This document shows, one piece after another, positions 36,601 to 51,200 of a stretch of DNA of 64,000 bases. The stretch's first letter is position 1, and every line of letters begins with the position of its first letter. The DNA comes from Phorcus lineatus. Lineage: Eukaryota; Mollusca; Gastropoda; Trochida; Trochidae. The translations under genes were made by a program, and so were the position numbers. The DNA lies in assembly GCA_921293015.1 (NCBI GenBank), contig OV121097.1, positions 13,145,940 through 13,209,939 on the forward strand. The letters are read 5' to 3'. Under the pieces are notes generated by a model. The model ran no database searches. It saw only the letters and a list, made by a program, of their open reading frames with translations, and had not been told where the DNA came from.

Positions 36601-39165
36601 AATTATTCTAATCAAACATTAAACAATTTGAAAGCTAAATAGATGTATGAATTGGAAGTTCATAGATTAAAAACTAATTTAATGATATTTTTCCAAGTTT
36701 CCATTAGATGTGATACCTATAAATAGAATGTCAGATTAGATAAAAAAAAAAATCTCATGAAAACATTGATGAAATACTATATTCATGGATTATACACAGG
36801 CCTAAAGTCTGTGAAAAGATCATCTCATTAAAAGGACACTTAATTCTTGAAAAATTCTTCAAAAATTCTTGAAAATATAGACATATAATTGATGACATTC
36901 TCTTCATGAATATATAATTGTCAAATAAGTTTTCGACAAAGGTGAAATAATTTAATGAATATGACCCTATATAGACACACAATCGTCATGTCTGTATAAA
37001 ATATTAAAAAACAACCAGCAAGTGGAGCCTTCTAACTAATTCTTACAGTTTGTATTGCTAGATCTATAATAATGATAATTTGGTCAGACTATTTATTTTA
37101 TCTGATTTGATAACACTGACTTTGTCAAAATGTCTATCTGATAAGTTTAATTAATGTCTTTTTATGTGAACAATCAATATAAACATTGCCAGTTTTTAAT
37201 TTATTTTGAAAGGCTGTTAATTATCACTATCATCAAACCATACAATCTTTCATTTATGTAATTTTGCAAACCAACAGAATATTTTCAGGTTTACACCCTT
37301 ATTGATTGTTAGATGAAAAGAAAAGTCATTTGGTGCATGAATAAAACACACCCATAAGCTTGTGAATTCTGAATTGAATTAATTATTGTTTCTTCATCAA
37401 ATGATATTGTTATTAAAAAAAAGCACATATCACATTCTCCCTATGAATTGCTATATAGTTAAATATTGATAGTTATCACAAGTTTCATGAGTAAAAACAA
37501 TTATAACTACTCTAAATACAGGTCATGTCCAGTCACTGGAGGAATGATTTAGTTACAGTTTATAATATATACATAAATACAGTTTTAAAATGATTAAAAC
37601 AGTCAAAATATTACATGATAGAACACTATAAAGGGAGATAACTGACATGTTACGATGTGTCATAAACTTTCCACGGGATTCAACTCATAGATTCATAAAA
37701 GAAGCTTGTTATTTTCACTGATGCTAGATTGATTTTTTAAAAACGACTGTGTTGAAGGCGAATACAATTTTAGAAAAGATCAGTCTGCGAGATGAAAATC
37801 ATGTGATCCAGTCCGTACGTGTTGCTATAAATAGGCAGTGCACGCACACATAATGCTTATGAACCACAGGATTTTACGATTTTTTCAGGGTCATATCCAA
37901 TCAGTTAATTTTCGAATATCTGAGTTACTTACCAGCAGTTCTCAGAAATGAAAAACACCTGAAACCATCAGCAAATTTATTGTTGCTCGATTTCACAATT
38001 AAATATAAATCAGGGCCCATTGACGCGACAGAGGACCTGTTTTCGTGTGATCAAATATTTTTAAACAGTTATTTTGTTCTAATTTCTGCAGTTACATTAT
38101 CAATATACTATATTTTCAATAATTCAACCGTTTCTGAGACATGACAAAACTCTAATTAGCCGTAGTCGTCGGCAGATTACTCGTACTCAAAAACACATGT
38201 GTCGGACACTTCCGCATGTTTGTCCGAGGTTTGCGGTTGCTAGGGGCGGTCGTTAGGGGGCGGGGCTTAATGGATCGGTCTATAGGCTACACATTCAAAC
38301 AAATTGAACTCAAAAAGATAATCCATTTTTCATTATTTGTGACGATGTAAGGTCGTCAATCATGTCATCCCACTCGTGACTCGACATTGTATCGAAACTG
38401 AATGATTACAAATTCAAATATCCCGCGCAGATCTCGTTCAGATTTTGACAACGTGCAATGTGGGCGTGGTACATCCTCGACGAATTCAGCTGTCAATCAA
38501 ACAGCGATCAGGTGTGGTGTAACTAGATCCACCTCTCGTTTATGGATGAAGTAACTACTACGGAGCTGAGCGGATTCACAAACGTCGATGTACCAGCTAG
38601 AATGTGTACGATGTTATATCTTCAAAGGGTCAAACATCTCATTACTCAAGCCTATTATCCTAAGTCATAAACAATCATGCTTCAAGCCAAAACTGCATGC
38701 GGCCATATGTTTGTGAACACCTTTTTAATCATTTTAGGAGGTAAAATTGATTCGAATAGCTAAACTGAACTTGGGACGTTGGTTTAGGACTCCTTGTGTT
38801 GATAATAAAAGATTGTCATGAAATTGTTCCATTTATATATCACTTTTGATTAAAACAATGCATCTATATCCTTGATGAAACAACAATATACGGCGAATGT
38901 TATCCTTTGGGTTTTGAGTGTTATGTTAAATATATTTGGGAATAGAGACATATATGTCGGTTCGACAGGGTTAAGGCTTTCGCCGTCAGTTTTAAACTAA
39001 AATTGCGGCTGTTGAATAACAATGAATCCTGTAACTTTACAAACGCAACTATTTATCCTCTAAATACATTTGTGTAAATTAAAATATCTAGAATTACCTT
39101 GATCCTCTTCAAGACTACATTCCTCGGGTCTGGAAAATAATATTCCACTAGTAAACCGAAAATAA

Positions 39166-39210
<45 letters not shown>

Positions 39211-42200
39211 GTACAATTATTACCTTTTTGACCATATAGCAAAATTGTTACCTTTTTGGCTCATTTTTTATTAGCTGCAAAATGACTTATTTAAGACTGT
39301 TAAAATATTAATTATCATTAAGCTAATAATAAAAAGTGGTTTTGAACAGTTAATTGTTATTTTTGAATTTTTTATGAGAATTATATTTTTTGTGAGCCAA
39401 AAAGGTGGAGCCAAAATTGTTAGGCATTTTTGTTCAAGCAAAATTTACAATTTTGGCTCTTAGCAAAATTATTACCTTTCTGGCACACCATGTTATCGCA
39501 TATATATTACAGTTTTGGCACCATGTAAATAAGCACAATATAGTTATTCCAGTAGATTCTATTATTTCTTTCATATATAAATTGTTCTAAACCTAATTGT
39601 ATGCATAAAAATCTCAAAAATGTGCCGTTTTACATCCTACGGTAAAATATTCATCATTCCTTCTCTCCCCAAAACTCATTTAGGTAATAACCAATATTCA
39701 AGAGTATTTCACTTATTCTGTGGCTGCTAATATTATTGGAGGGAGAAAGCCCACAACACCATGGTGGCCATGCAATACGGTGAAGCCTGTGAAACCTGCA
39801 AGCATCGTGCATCTGCTGGAACTAGCAAACCATTAGTGGTAGTGCAGTGAAATTCAGTATTGCACCAAAATAACTCAATGCGTGTAGAACAGTTCCCTAC
39901 TGCAGACAAAGTTGCCAAGCCTCTGGCAGGATTTGAATTCTTGAATTTCAAACATTGACAGCCGGAAAGTCAGTTTGCCATGAGCATATTTCCCTTTTCA
40001 ATAATTGCTTAATCAAACTTAATACATCACAGATATGCCTTTTTTGGCTTAGCCTTATGCTTGATTAACCTTTATATATCTTAAGCCAATGATTTCAACA
40101 AATTTATGTAACAAAATGTTTTTACTGCTTCACAGTCATGTTGAAACAGAAGACATAAATGATTTGATTATTTTTTATTGCAAACACAGAAATCTGTATA
40201 TTGTTTTTTACATGCATTTTGATGAGGCTCTTGTTGACAGAAGTATTGGAAAAGACAACCAATAACAAGAGCACAGGCCTTGATCGTTTCCACTGAAGTT
40301 GCCACTATGATCTCCTGAAACAGAACATGAAGTTCCATCACAATGTCTCTGTAGCTCTGTAAATATCAAAGAGCTATAACTCAATAGACATGGCATGGAA
40401 GGACAAGCTATACAAGCAATCCCAAATGGCAAATTATCATTTGAATATCGAGGAGAAAGCAGAAAAACTTTCACTTAAGCAGATGAAGACTGATTATATT
40501 TAAACGTTTTGATGTCGGGTCAAAAACAAATAAACAAAAAAATATTTTCAATATTCACATTGATTTTTTTAAATAACAATCTAGAACATTAAGTCTCATA
40601 ACAAAGGTGTTATTCTGAACAAAACTTTCCACTACCAACATCCTGCTACATCAGCGTATTTGTCTCTGCCCACCTCCATCATATACCCTGATACCCTGAT
40701 ATCCTTTGGCCTAAAACGCTTGTATCGCTAAATATAGCAAGCCAATGAAATGACTCGCATTCAGCAATAGCGACTTCAAAGAAATGTCAATTTAGGCAAT
40801 AAATAGCCATGAGTAACCAGCTGTAAGCAATACAAGCTGAGTCTCAGCTAGGCGGAGACAAAAACGCTGATGTAGCAGGATGCACTACAAACTGGTCTTG
40901 GTTAACCATCCTATAGTTGCACCCCTGCAACACCCTTATCTGTTAGATCATCAGTGAGATTTCAGATCTTATCCAGAAGAGGTCTGTTCAAAATTATGCA
41001 ATTTTACAATCTCTCAAAGTACAAAAGAAATTACAAATCAAAACTAGAAAAGGAATCATTGCTAGTATGTCAAACTTCTAGCATATATATTACCATTTTG
41101 GTTCAATATGTATATATTTAAGATGAGATCTGTTCCAACACTTTCCCTTTGACACTCTCTCCAAGTCCAAAGAAGCAGTTTATATTCTACAGATTAGTAT
41201 CTTAGCTACAACAAGAGCCCAACTACAAGTAGATCTTACTTATTTATCTTACATATTTATTACCATTTTGGCTCACAAGCCCTTAGGATTACATCTCAGA
41301 TGAGATCTGTTCCGACTTTGGCCTTTTGACACTCTCTCCCAGTCCAAAGAAGCAGTTAATATTCTACAGATAATTATCACAGCTACCACAAGAGCCCAAT
41401 TACAAGTAGCTCTTACTTCTAGTATATAAATTACCATTTCGGCTCACAAGCCCTTAGGATTATAGCTGAAATCTATTCCAAATAATATATTTTGAAACTC
41501 TCTCCCAGTCCAAAGAAGCAGTTTATATTCTATAGATTAGTATCACAACTACTATAAAAACTGAATTAAAAGTAGGTATTACTTTTAGCATAAATGCAAA
41601 CAAGGCAACAGGAATATATCTCAGATGAGACCTGTTCCAACTTTTGCCTTTTGACACTCTCTCCCAGTACAAAGAAACAGTTTACATTCTACAGATAAGT
41701 ATCAAAACTACTACAAGATCTCAATTACAAGTAGTTCTTACTCCCTTATATATATATTACCATTTTGGCTCACAAGCCCTTAGGAATACACCTTAGATGA
41801 GACCTGTTCCAACTTTTGCCTTTTGACACTCTCTCCCAGTCCAAAGAAGCAGTTCATATTCTACAGATTAGTATCACAATTTCCATAAGAGCTCAATTAC
41901 AAATAGGTCTTTCTTCTAGCATATATATTACCATTTTGGCTCACAAGCCCTTAGGAATACACCTTAGATGAGATCTGTTCCAACTTTTGCCTTTTGACAC
42001 TCTCTCCCAGTCCAAAGGATCAGATTATATTTTACAGATTAGTATCACAATTTCCATAAGAGCTCAATTACAAACAGGTCTTTCTTCTAGCATATATATT
42101 ACCATTTTGGCTCACAAGCCCTTAGGAGTACATCTCAGATGAGACCTGTTCCAAAGTTTGCCTTTTGACACTCTCTCCCAGTCCAAAGAAACACTTTATA

Positions 42201-45200
42201 TTCTACAGATTAGTATCACAGCTACCAGAAAAGCCCATAATTACAAGTAGCTCTTACTTCTAGCATATATATTACCATTTTGGCTCACAAGCCCTTAGAA
42301 TTACATTTCAAATGAGACCTGTTCCAACTTTTACCTTTTGACACTCTCTCCCAGTCCAAAGAAACACTTTATAGTCTACAGATTAGTTTAAAAATACCAT
42401 AAGGGCCCAATTACAAGTAGCTCTTACTTCTAGCATAAACATTACCATTTTGGCTCACAAGCCCTAAGGATTATATCTCAGATGAGATCTGTTCCAAATT
42501 ATGCTTTTTACAATCTCTCCCTGTCCAAACCAAAACACATATACTCTACTGATAAGTATCACAATTACCAAAAGAATTCAAAATTACAAGTAGCTCTTAC
42601 TTCTAGCATATATATTACCATTTTGGCTCACAAGCCCTTAGGAGTACATCTCAGATGAGACCTGTTCCAACTTTTGCCTTTTGACACTCTCTCCCAGTCC
42701 AAAGAAACACTTTATATTCTACAGATTAGTATCACAGCTACCAAAAAAGCCCATAATTACAAGTAGCTCTTACTTCTAGCATATATATTACCATTTTGGC
42801 TCACAAGCCCTTAGGAGTACATCTCAGATGAGACCTGTTCCAAATTTTGCCTTTTGACACTCTCTCCCAGTCCAAAGAAACAGTTTATATTCTACAGATT
42901 AGTATCACAGCTACCAAAAAAGCCCATAATTACAAGTAGCTCTTACTTCTAGCATATATAATACCATTTTGGCTCACAAGCCCTTAGGAGTACATCTCAG
43001 ATGAGATCTGTTCTAACTTTTGCCTTTTGACACTCTCTCCCAGTCCATAGAAACAGTTTATATTCTACAGATTAGTTTAAAAACTACCATAAGGGCCCAA
43101 TTACAAGTAGCTCTTACTTCTAGCATAAACATTCACCATTTTGGCTCACAAACCCTAAGGATTATATCTCAGATGAGATCTGTTCCAAATTATGCTTTTT
43201 ACAATCTCTCCCTGTCCAAACCAAAACACATATACTCTACTGATAAGTATCACAATTACCAAAAGAATTCAAAATTACAAGTAGCTCTTACTTTTAGCAT
43301 ATATATTACCATTTTGGCTCACAAGCCCTTAGGAGTACATCTCAGATGAGACCTGTTCCAAATTTTGCCTTTTGACGCTCTCTCCCAGTCCAAAGAAACA
43401 CTTTATATTCTACAGATTAGTATCACAGCTACCAAAAAAGCCCATAATTACAAGTAGCTCTTACTTCTAGCATATATATTACCATTTTGGCTCACAAGCC
43501 CTTAGGAGTATATCTCAGATGAGACCTGTTCCAAATTTTGCCTTTTAACACTCTCTCCCAGTCCAAAGAAGCAGTTAATATTCTACAGATAATTATCACA
43601 GCTAGCACAAGAGCCCAATTACAAGTAGCTCTTACTTCTAGTATATAAATTACCATTTCGGCTCACAAGCCCTTAGGATTATAGCTGAAATCTAATCCAA
43701 ATAATATCTTTTGAAACTCTCTCCCAGTCCAAAGAAGCAGTTTATATTTTATAGATTAGTATCACAACTACTATAAGAGCTGAATTAAAAGTAGGTATTA
43801 CTTTTAGCATAAATACAAACAAGGCAACAGGAATATATCTCAGATGAGACCTGTTCCAACTTTTGCCTTTTGACACTCTCTCCCAGTCCAAAGAAACAGT
43901 TTACATTCTACAGATAAGTATCAAAACTACTACAAGATCTCAATTACAAGTAGTTCTTACTCCCTTATATATATATTACCATTTTGGCTCACAAGCCCTT
44001 AGGATTACATCTAAGATGAGATCTGCTAAAACTTTTGCCTTTTGACACTCTCTCCTAGTCCATAGAAGCAGTTAATATTCTACAGATTAGTATCACAGCT
44101 ACCACAAAAGCCCAATTATAAGTAGCTCTTACTTCTAGCATAAATATTACCATTTTGGCTCGCAAGCCCTCAGGATTACATCTCAGATGAGATCTGTCCA
44201 AATAATGCCTTTTGACACTTTCTCCGAGTCCAAAGAAGCAGTTCATATTCTACAGATTAGTATCACAATTTCCATAAGAGCTCAATTACAAACAGGTCTT
44301 TCTTCTAGCATATATATTACCATTTTGGCTCACAAGCCCTTAGGATTACACCTTAGATGAGATCTGTTCCAGCTTTTGCCTTTTGACACTCTCTCCCAGT
44401 CCAAAGGATCAGTTTATATTTACAGATTAGCATCACAATTTCCATAAAAGCCCAATTACAAGTAGCTCTTACTTTTAGCATATATATTACCATTTTGGCT
44501 CACAAGCCATTAGGATTCCATCTCAGATGAGATCTGTTCCAACTTTTGCCTTTTGACACTCGTTCCCAGTCCAAAGAAACACTTTATATTCTACAGATTA
44601 GTATCACAGCTACCAAAAAAGCCCATAATTACAAGTAGCTCTTACTTCTAGCATATATATAACCATTTTGGCTCACAAGCCCTTAAAATTTCATCTCAAA
44701 TAAGACCTGTTCCAACTTTTGTCTTTTGACACTCTCTCCCAGTCCAAAGAAACAGTTTGTATGCTACAGATTAGTATCACAATTTCCATAAGAGCTCAAT
44801 TACAAACAGGTCTTTCTTCTAGCATATATATTACCATTTTGGCTCACAAGCCCTTAGGAATACACCTTAGATGAGATCTGTTCCAACTTTTGCCTTTTGA
44901 CACTCTCTCCCAGTCCAAAGGATTAGATTATATTTTACAGATTAGTATCACAATTTCCATAAGAGCTCAATTACAAACAGGTCTTTCTTCTAGCATATAT
45001 ATTACCATTTTGGCTCACAAGCCCTTGGAATTACATTTCAAATGAGACCTGTTCCAACTTTTACCTTTTGACACTCTCTCCCAGTCCAAAGAAACACTTT
45101 ATATTCTACAGATTAGTTTAAAAATACCATAAGGGCCCAATTACAAGTAGCTCTTACTTCTAGCATAAACATTACCATTTTGGCTCACAAGCCCTAAAGA

Positions 45201-48200
45201 TTATATCTCAGATGAGATCTGTTCCAAATTATGCTTTTTACAATCTCTCCCTGTCCAAACCAAAACACATATATACTCTACTGATAAGTATCACAATTAC
45301 CAAAAGAATTCAAAATTACAAGTAGCTCTTACTTCTAGCATATATATTACCATTTTGGCTCACAAGCCCTTAGGAGTACATCTCAGATGAGACCTGTTCC
45401 AAATTTTGCCTTTTGACACTCTCTCCCAGTCCAAAGAAACAGTTTATATTCTACAGATTAGTATCACAGCTACCCAAAAAGCCCATAATTACAAGTAGCT
45501 CTTACTTATATTACCATTTTGGCTCACAAGCCCTTAGGAGTATATCTCAGATGAGACCTGTTCCAAATTTTGCCTTTTAACACTCTCTCCCAGTCCAAAG
45601 AAACAGTTTATATTCTACAATTTAGTATCACAGCTACCAAAAAAGCCCATAATTACAAGTAGCTCTTACTTCTAGCATATATATTACCATTTTGGCTCAC
45701 AAGCCCTTAGGAGTACATCTCAGATGAGATCTGTTCCAAATTTTGCTTTTTGACACTCTCTCCCAGTCCAAAGAAACAGTTTATATTCTACAGATTAGTA
45801 TCACAGCTACCAAAAAAGCCCATAATTACAAGTAGCTCTTACTTCTAGCATATATATTACCATTTTGGCTCACAAGCCCTTGGAATTACATTTCAAATGA
45901 GACCTGTTCCAACTTTTACCTTTTGACACTCTCTCCCAGTCCAAAGAAACACTTTATATTCTACAGATTAGTTTAAAAATACCATAAGGGCCCAATTACA
46001 AGTAGCTCTTAATTCTAGCATAAACATTACCATTTTGGCTCACAAGCCCTAAGGATTATATCTCAGATGAGATCTGTTCCAAATTATGCTTTTTACAATC
46101 TCTCCCTGTCCAAACCAAAACACATATACTCTACTGATAAGTATCACAATTACCAAAAGAATTCAAAATTACAAGTAGCTCTTACTTCTAGCATATATAT
46201 TACCATTTTGGCTCACAAGCCCTTAGGAATACATCTCAGATGAGATCTGTTCCAAATTTTGCCTTTTGACACTCTCTCCCAGTCCAAAGAAACAGTTTAT
46301 ATTCTACAGATTAGTATCACAGCTCCCAAAAAAGCCCATAATTACAAGTAGCTCTTACTTATATTACCATTTTGGCTCACAAGCCCTTAGGAGTACATCT
46401 CAGATGAGACCTGTTCCAAATTTTGCCTTTTAACACTCTCTCCCAGTCCAAAGAAACAGTTTATATTCTACAATTTAGTATCACAGCTACCAAAAAAGCC
46501 CATAATTACAAGTAGCTCTTACTTCTAGCATATATATTACCATTTTGGCTCACAAGCCCTTAGGAGTACATCTCAGATGAGATCTGTTCCAAATTTTGCC
46601 TTTTGACACTCTCTCCCAGTCCAAAGAAACAGTTTATATTCTACAGATTAGTATCACAGCTACCAAAAAAGCCCATAATTACAAGTAGCTCTTACTTCTA
46701 GCATATATATTACCATTTTGGATCACAAGCCCTTAGGATTATATCTCAGATGAGATTTGTTCCAATTTTTGCCTTTTGACACTCTCTCCCAGTCCAAAGA
46801 AACACTTTATATTCTACAGATTAGTTTAAAAATACCATAAGGGCCCAATTACAAGTAGCTCTTACTTCTAGCATAAACATTACCATTTTGGCTCACAAGC
46901 CCTAAGGATTATATCTCAGATGAAATCTGTTCCAACTTTTGCCTTTTGACACTCTCTCCCTGTCCAAATCAAATCACATATATACTCTACTGATAAGTAT
47001 CACAATTACCATAAGAATTCAAAATTACAAGTAGGTCTTACTTAAAGCATATATATATTACCTTTGTGGCTCACAAGCTTTTAGGATTTTATCTCAGATG
47101 AGATCTGTTTCAACTTTTGCCTTTTGCCATCCTTTCTCATCAGCCTATCTATAATGGTCGCGTGGTTCCTGTGGTCCCAAGAGGTCATGGTTTCACCAAA
47201 TCTATATAATAGAATCCCCATCAAGTCTCTATACAAGATTTCACCTTTTTTGGCCTCTGGCTTCTGGAGAAGAAGATGAAAATAGGCTTATAGGGTGTGG
47301 ACCCTTGAGGTCACATGGTCAGAAGTATTTAATTAGAATCCTCATGCAGACGGACAGATGTCAAATGAGCTAAATTGTGAGGGGATGCCCCCAGGCCCTT
47401 ATGAGGGGCAACAGGGTAAAAAAAATCTACAATTTTAAATACCTATTTGCCAAGGTGTTTGATCTTAGGATTTTAGGTGTATAGAGCCAATGGATTTAGA
47501 GAGGAAGTAAAAAATAGAGCCATGGGCTCTGTAGTTCATCACACTTTTGATAGGAATAGGTGTTTGGGTTTAGACCATGGGGTCATGGGCAGTGTAGGAA
47601 AGATAGCTTGTCCCAACGTCCGAGACGGGTAACTTTGCTTGAGGACGGGCTGTAAAATTATTTAGTCTGTCCTTGTGTCGGGCCAATTTTGTCTAACCAT
47701 AAATGCATTTATATCTAATAACCCCGAGAGAAAAAATAAACAAAAGTAAATAGCCACATAAATTACGGACTAAAGGGCACTTGGCAGGTTTTGTTCATTA
47801 ATAATTCAATTACAGCAAAACTAAAATATTTTTTTTCAAATTATGCTCTCTTGGATAAGAAAATTCAGATATAAGTAAATCAAATCAAGTGACAAACGTG
47901 TTTACTTGTGTCAAGCAACTGAAACGTCAATCAAAGTCTTAGTCGACCTAGTGAAATAGCTGAAAGATTGCCGACACGCTAAACACAAACTCACTCACAC
48001 CAAGCTTGAGGGATGGACAAGACTTTAGACAGTGTTTGAAGGGCTAAAAAAAAGTCGATTGATTTCCATAAATGCATCTATCTTAAAACAAATCCCTAAA
48101 ACTTTATGATTCAGTTTTGATTCAAATTTTGTCACTCCATGATCCCTACATGAAAATGGACGTGTCCATCCATGCTGAGAGAGGGGACTGATGATGTGTT

Positions 48201-51200
48201 TTTGGGTCAAGGGGTCACCGAACCTACAATTCAGAATCCCCATTGTCTAAGGAGTCTACACACAACAATTAAGCTATCAAGGCCTTTTGGAACTGGAGAA
48301 GAAGATGAAAGTAGGATTTTAAGGTTTTGACCCCTCTGACCTCATTTGGGGTCAAGTGGTCACCAAACCTACAATTTAGAATCCCCAGTGTCCAAGGAGT
48401 CTTCACACACCTTTTCAGCTCTCTAGACCTTTTGGAACTAGGGAAAAAGATGAAAATAGGTTTTTCAGGTTTTGACCCCTCTGACCTCATTTGCGGTCAT
48501 GGGGTCACAAAATCTACAATTAAGAATCCCCATTGGCCAAGAACTCTACACACAACTTTTCAGCTCTCTGGACCTTTTGGAACTGGAGAAGAAGATTAAA
48601 ATAGATTTTTAAGGTTTTGACCCTTGTGACCCCATTTGGGGTCATGGGGTCACGAAATCTACAATTTAGAATCCCCATGTGCCAAGGAGTATGCACATAA
48701 AATTTCAGCTCTCTAGAGTCATTGGTTCTGGAGAAGAAGTCGAAAAAGTGAAAAGTTTACGGATGGACGGACGCCGGAAGCCATGCCATTCCATAAGCCC
48801 ATCGGGTCTTTCAGACCTGATGAGCTAAAAATGTTAAAAGTTTACAGATGCGGGACAACATGCCGTGATGTAAACCATCGGCATAATCAAAGTCTACATT
48901 GGTGCCGAGGAAACAGAAAAAAATAAAATTGATATAGAACTTAAACCCACAAAAGGGGCATCTACATGAATAATAGGGAGAATACCAAATATAGTGAGGA
49001 TGGGTCAAATGATGGTAATGATATGCTCCAGAAAAAAACCTGACCCTTCTGAGTCATGGCCTAGAAATTAAAACATCTTGGAATCATGTACATCATGAAA
49101 TTATGGTCGGATGCTAATACATTATGTCTCTCGAATTGCTTTTTTGGGAAAATTATCACTAAAAAGTGTTACTATATCACGTAAATTCAAAACATATATC
49201 ATATATATGAACATTTGTGAAGCCAAGCCCATTTGTCTGACTAGCCTATTGAAGACACAACTGAAACTAACAATGAAAATAATAGTAGACTTTTCTCCCA
49301 AACCTGCAATGTCACTTTGAAAGGGTGAAAGGAAGGCCAGGCCTGCAAGCAGTCACTTGAGGTCGAGTCCTGCTGCTCGTCCTTGACAAAATCGCGTAAC
49401 TATAAAAATAATATAAAACTTTTAAGTTTGAAACAGTAAGTAACTTAACATCAATAGTTACAAACAGACTGAGTAAGCTGTGATATAAACTGATTATGAT
49501 AATGAATTTTAGTTTTCAACATATCATTAATCACTCACATTTTTGCGTAAGAAATTGAAATATCAAAATTTGTCAATATATTCTGAAGCTGTCTTTACTT
49601 ATATGCCATGTTACAAATATTTGTTACAACCATTTGAAACATTAACTGGAGTTGAAAGTAATCACTAAATACATTAAAATAGCTGAAACATCTGGAAAAA
49701 CTATTTTCAAACTACCATACCAACAGTCATTTACATATTCTGATCCTTACAGACCTGAATTGGACAATGTGAACAAGATTTTATGCAAGGACATAAAATA
49801 TGTAATTTACAAACTATACCGCGTCACGTATGACATAGACTGAACATTATTTGTTCAATGCATTGCGTGCAAAAGTAACTTGTAAGTTGAAAAAGCTAAT
49901 GATGGTTAGATATGCTGTTGAATCTCTGTTTTCAGCTAAAAAGGTCTCTTGCTTCTGGAGAAGATGAAAAAAGGCATTTGGGGCAGGGTCCCTGTGGCCT
50001 AAATAAAGGGTCACAGGGTCACCAAATTGATAAATTAGAATCCTATCAGCTAAGGAGTCTATAAACAAAGTTTCAGGCCTCTTGCTTCCAGAGAAAAAGA
50101 TGAAAATAGGTTTTAAGGCATGACCCTAGTGGCACTTATTAGATGTCACAGGATCACCAAATCTGTAAAGTAGAAACCTCATTAATCAAGGAGTCTGTAG
50201 CCAAGATCTCAGGTTTCCTGAGCCAATGGTTCTGTAGAAGTAGATGAAAATCTCACAGATGCTGGACACTGGATGCCATGACATTTAATAAGCCCATTTG
50301 GCCTATCAGGCAAGATGAGCTAAAACAATACAAGTATCCAAGGGTTGCAGATGATATTTTAATCATAACCAACAGACGTTGATGTATTAGATTACAGAAG
50401 ATATAAGGTTTAAATATTATTTGTCATCTGAAAATCTTTCCTCAACAATTACATGTAACATAATTAGTCTCTAGACAGAAATCTGCCATTATTGTTTCTT
50501 GAGTAGTGAGGGCACATCAATCAGATTTCATCCCCAATCTCATTAGAATAGTATCTAAAATTCGGTTGTTTAAAACTTACCCAGAGTGCTTGATCGTTTA
50601 AGATCTCATGCTTTCAGCCTGATAAAGACATCCTGATGACCTGTGGCCTGGAATAGACCCCAAATTACTCTGCACAGCGTTAGGTTATCATCCATGGGGA
50701 CAAGCAACTCGTTCAGGTTTCATAAGATCTTCAGTTCACTTATCCACCATTGACCTGAAAAAAGCAGAATGAAAGTTTAATAGAAAATACTTAAAGTGGG
50801 TGAATTGGAGTCAAATATGTGCGCACACTGATTCAGTATTGTCACCACCTCTGGTGTGCAGTACACAACCAAAAGCACTTAAGAGAACCCACAAATCTAT
50901 TGGTAAATGACTGTTGGTGGGCATATGAAAACATGCAAACACCTAGTTGGGAATACAGCAATAGCAGAATAATTGTTCAAAATCATGTGACAATGTGTCC
51001 CAATTCATCCAGCTTTGAATCGGTACATCGCAAAAATGTGCATGAAACTTGGACCTGGTGCATTAAGGTGCAAATGTTGCATACTCCATAAGAAGCTGAT
51101 GTTGAAAAAATGTGTAATGAAGGGTGATATCAAGTGATTGAGGGGAAAAAAAGCCTGTATGAGCAGCAACGCTGGATTTTGATATTTTTTGGATTTTTAT

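Noticed and set aside
39060-39242. ORF with a run of Tyr-Ile repeats
   Set aside because: It is the (TA)n microsatellite translated. The same holds for the one at 57677-58009.
43020-43349. Open reading frame of 109 codons in the satellite
   Set aside because: It is a run through satellite monomers. Neighbouring monomers of the same type break the frame, and similar frames arise on both strands.
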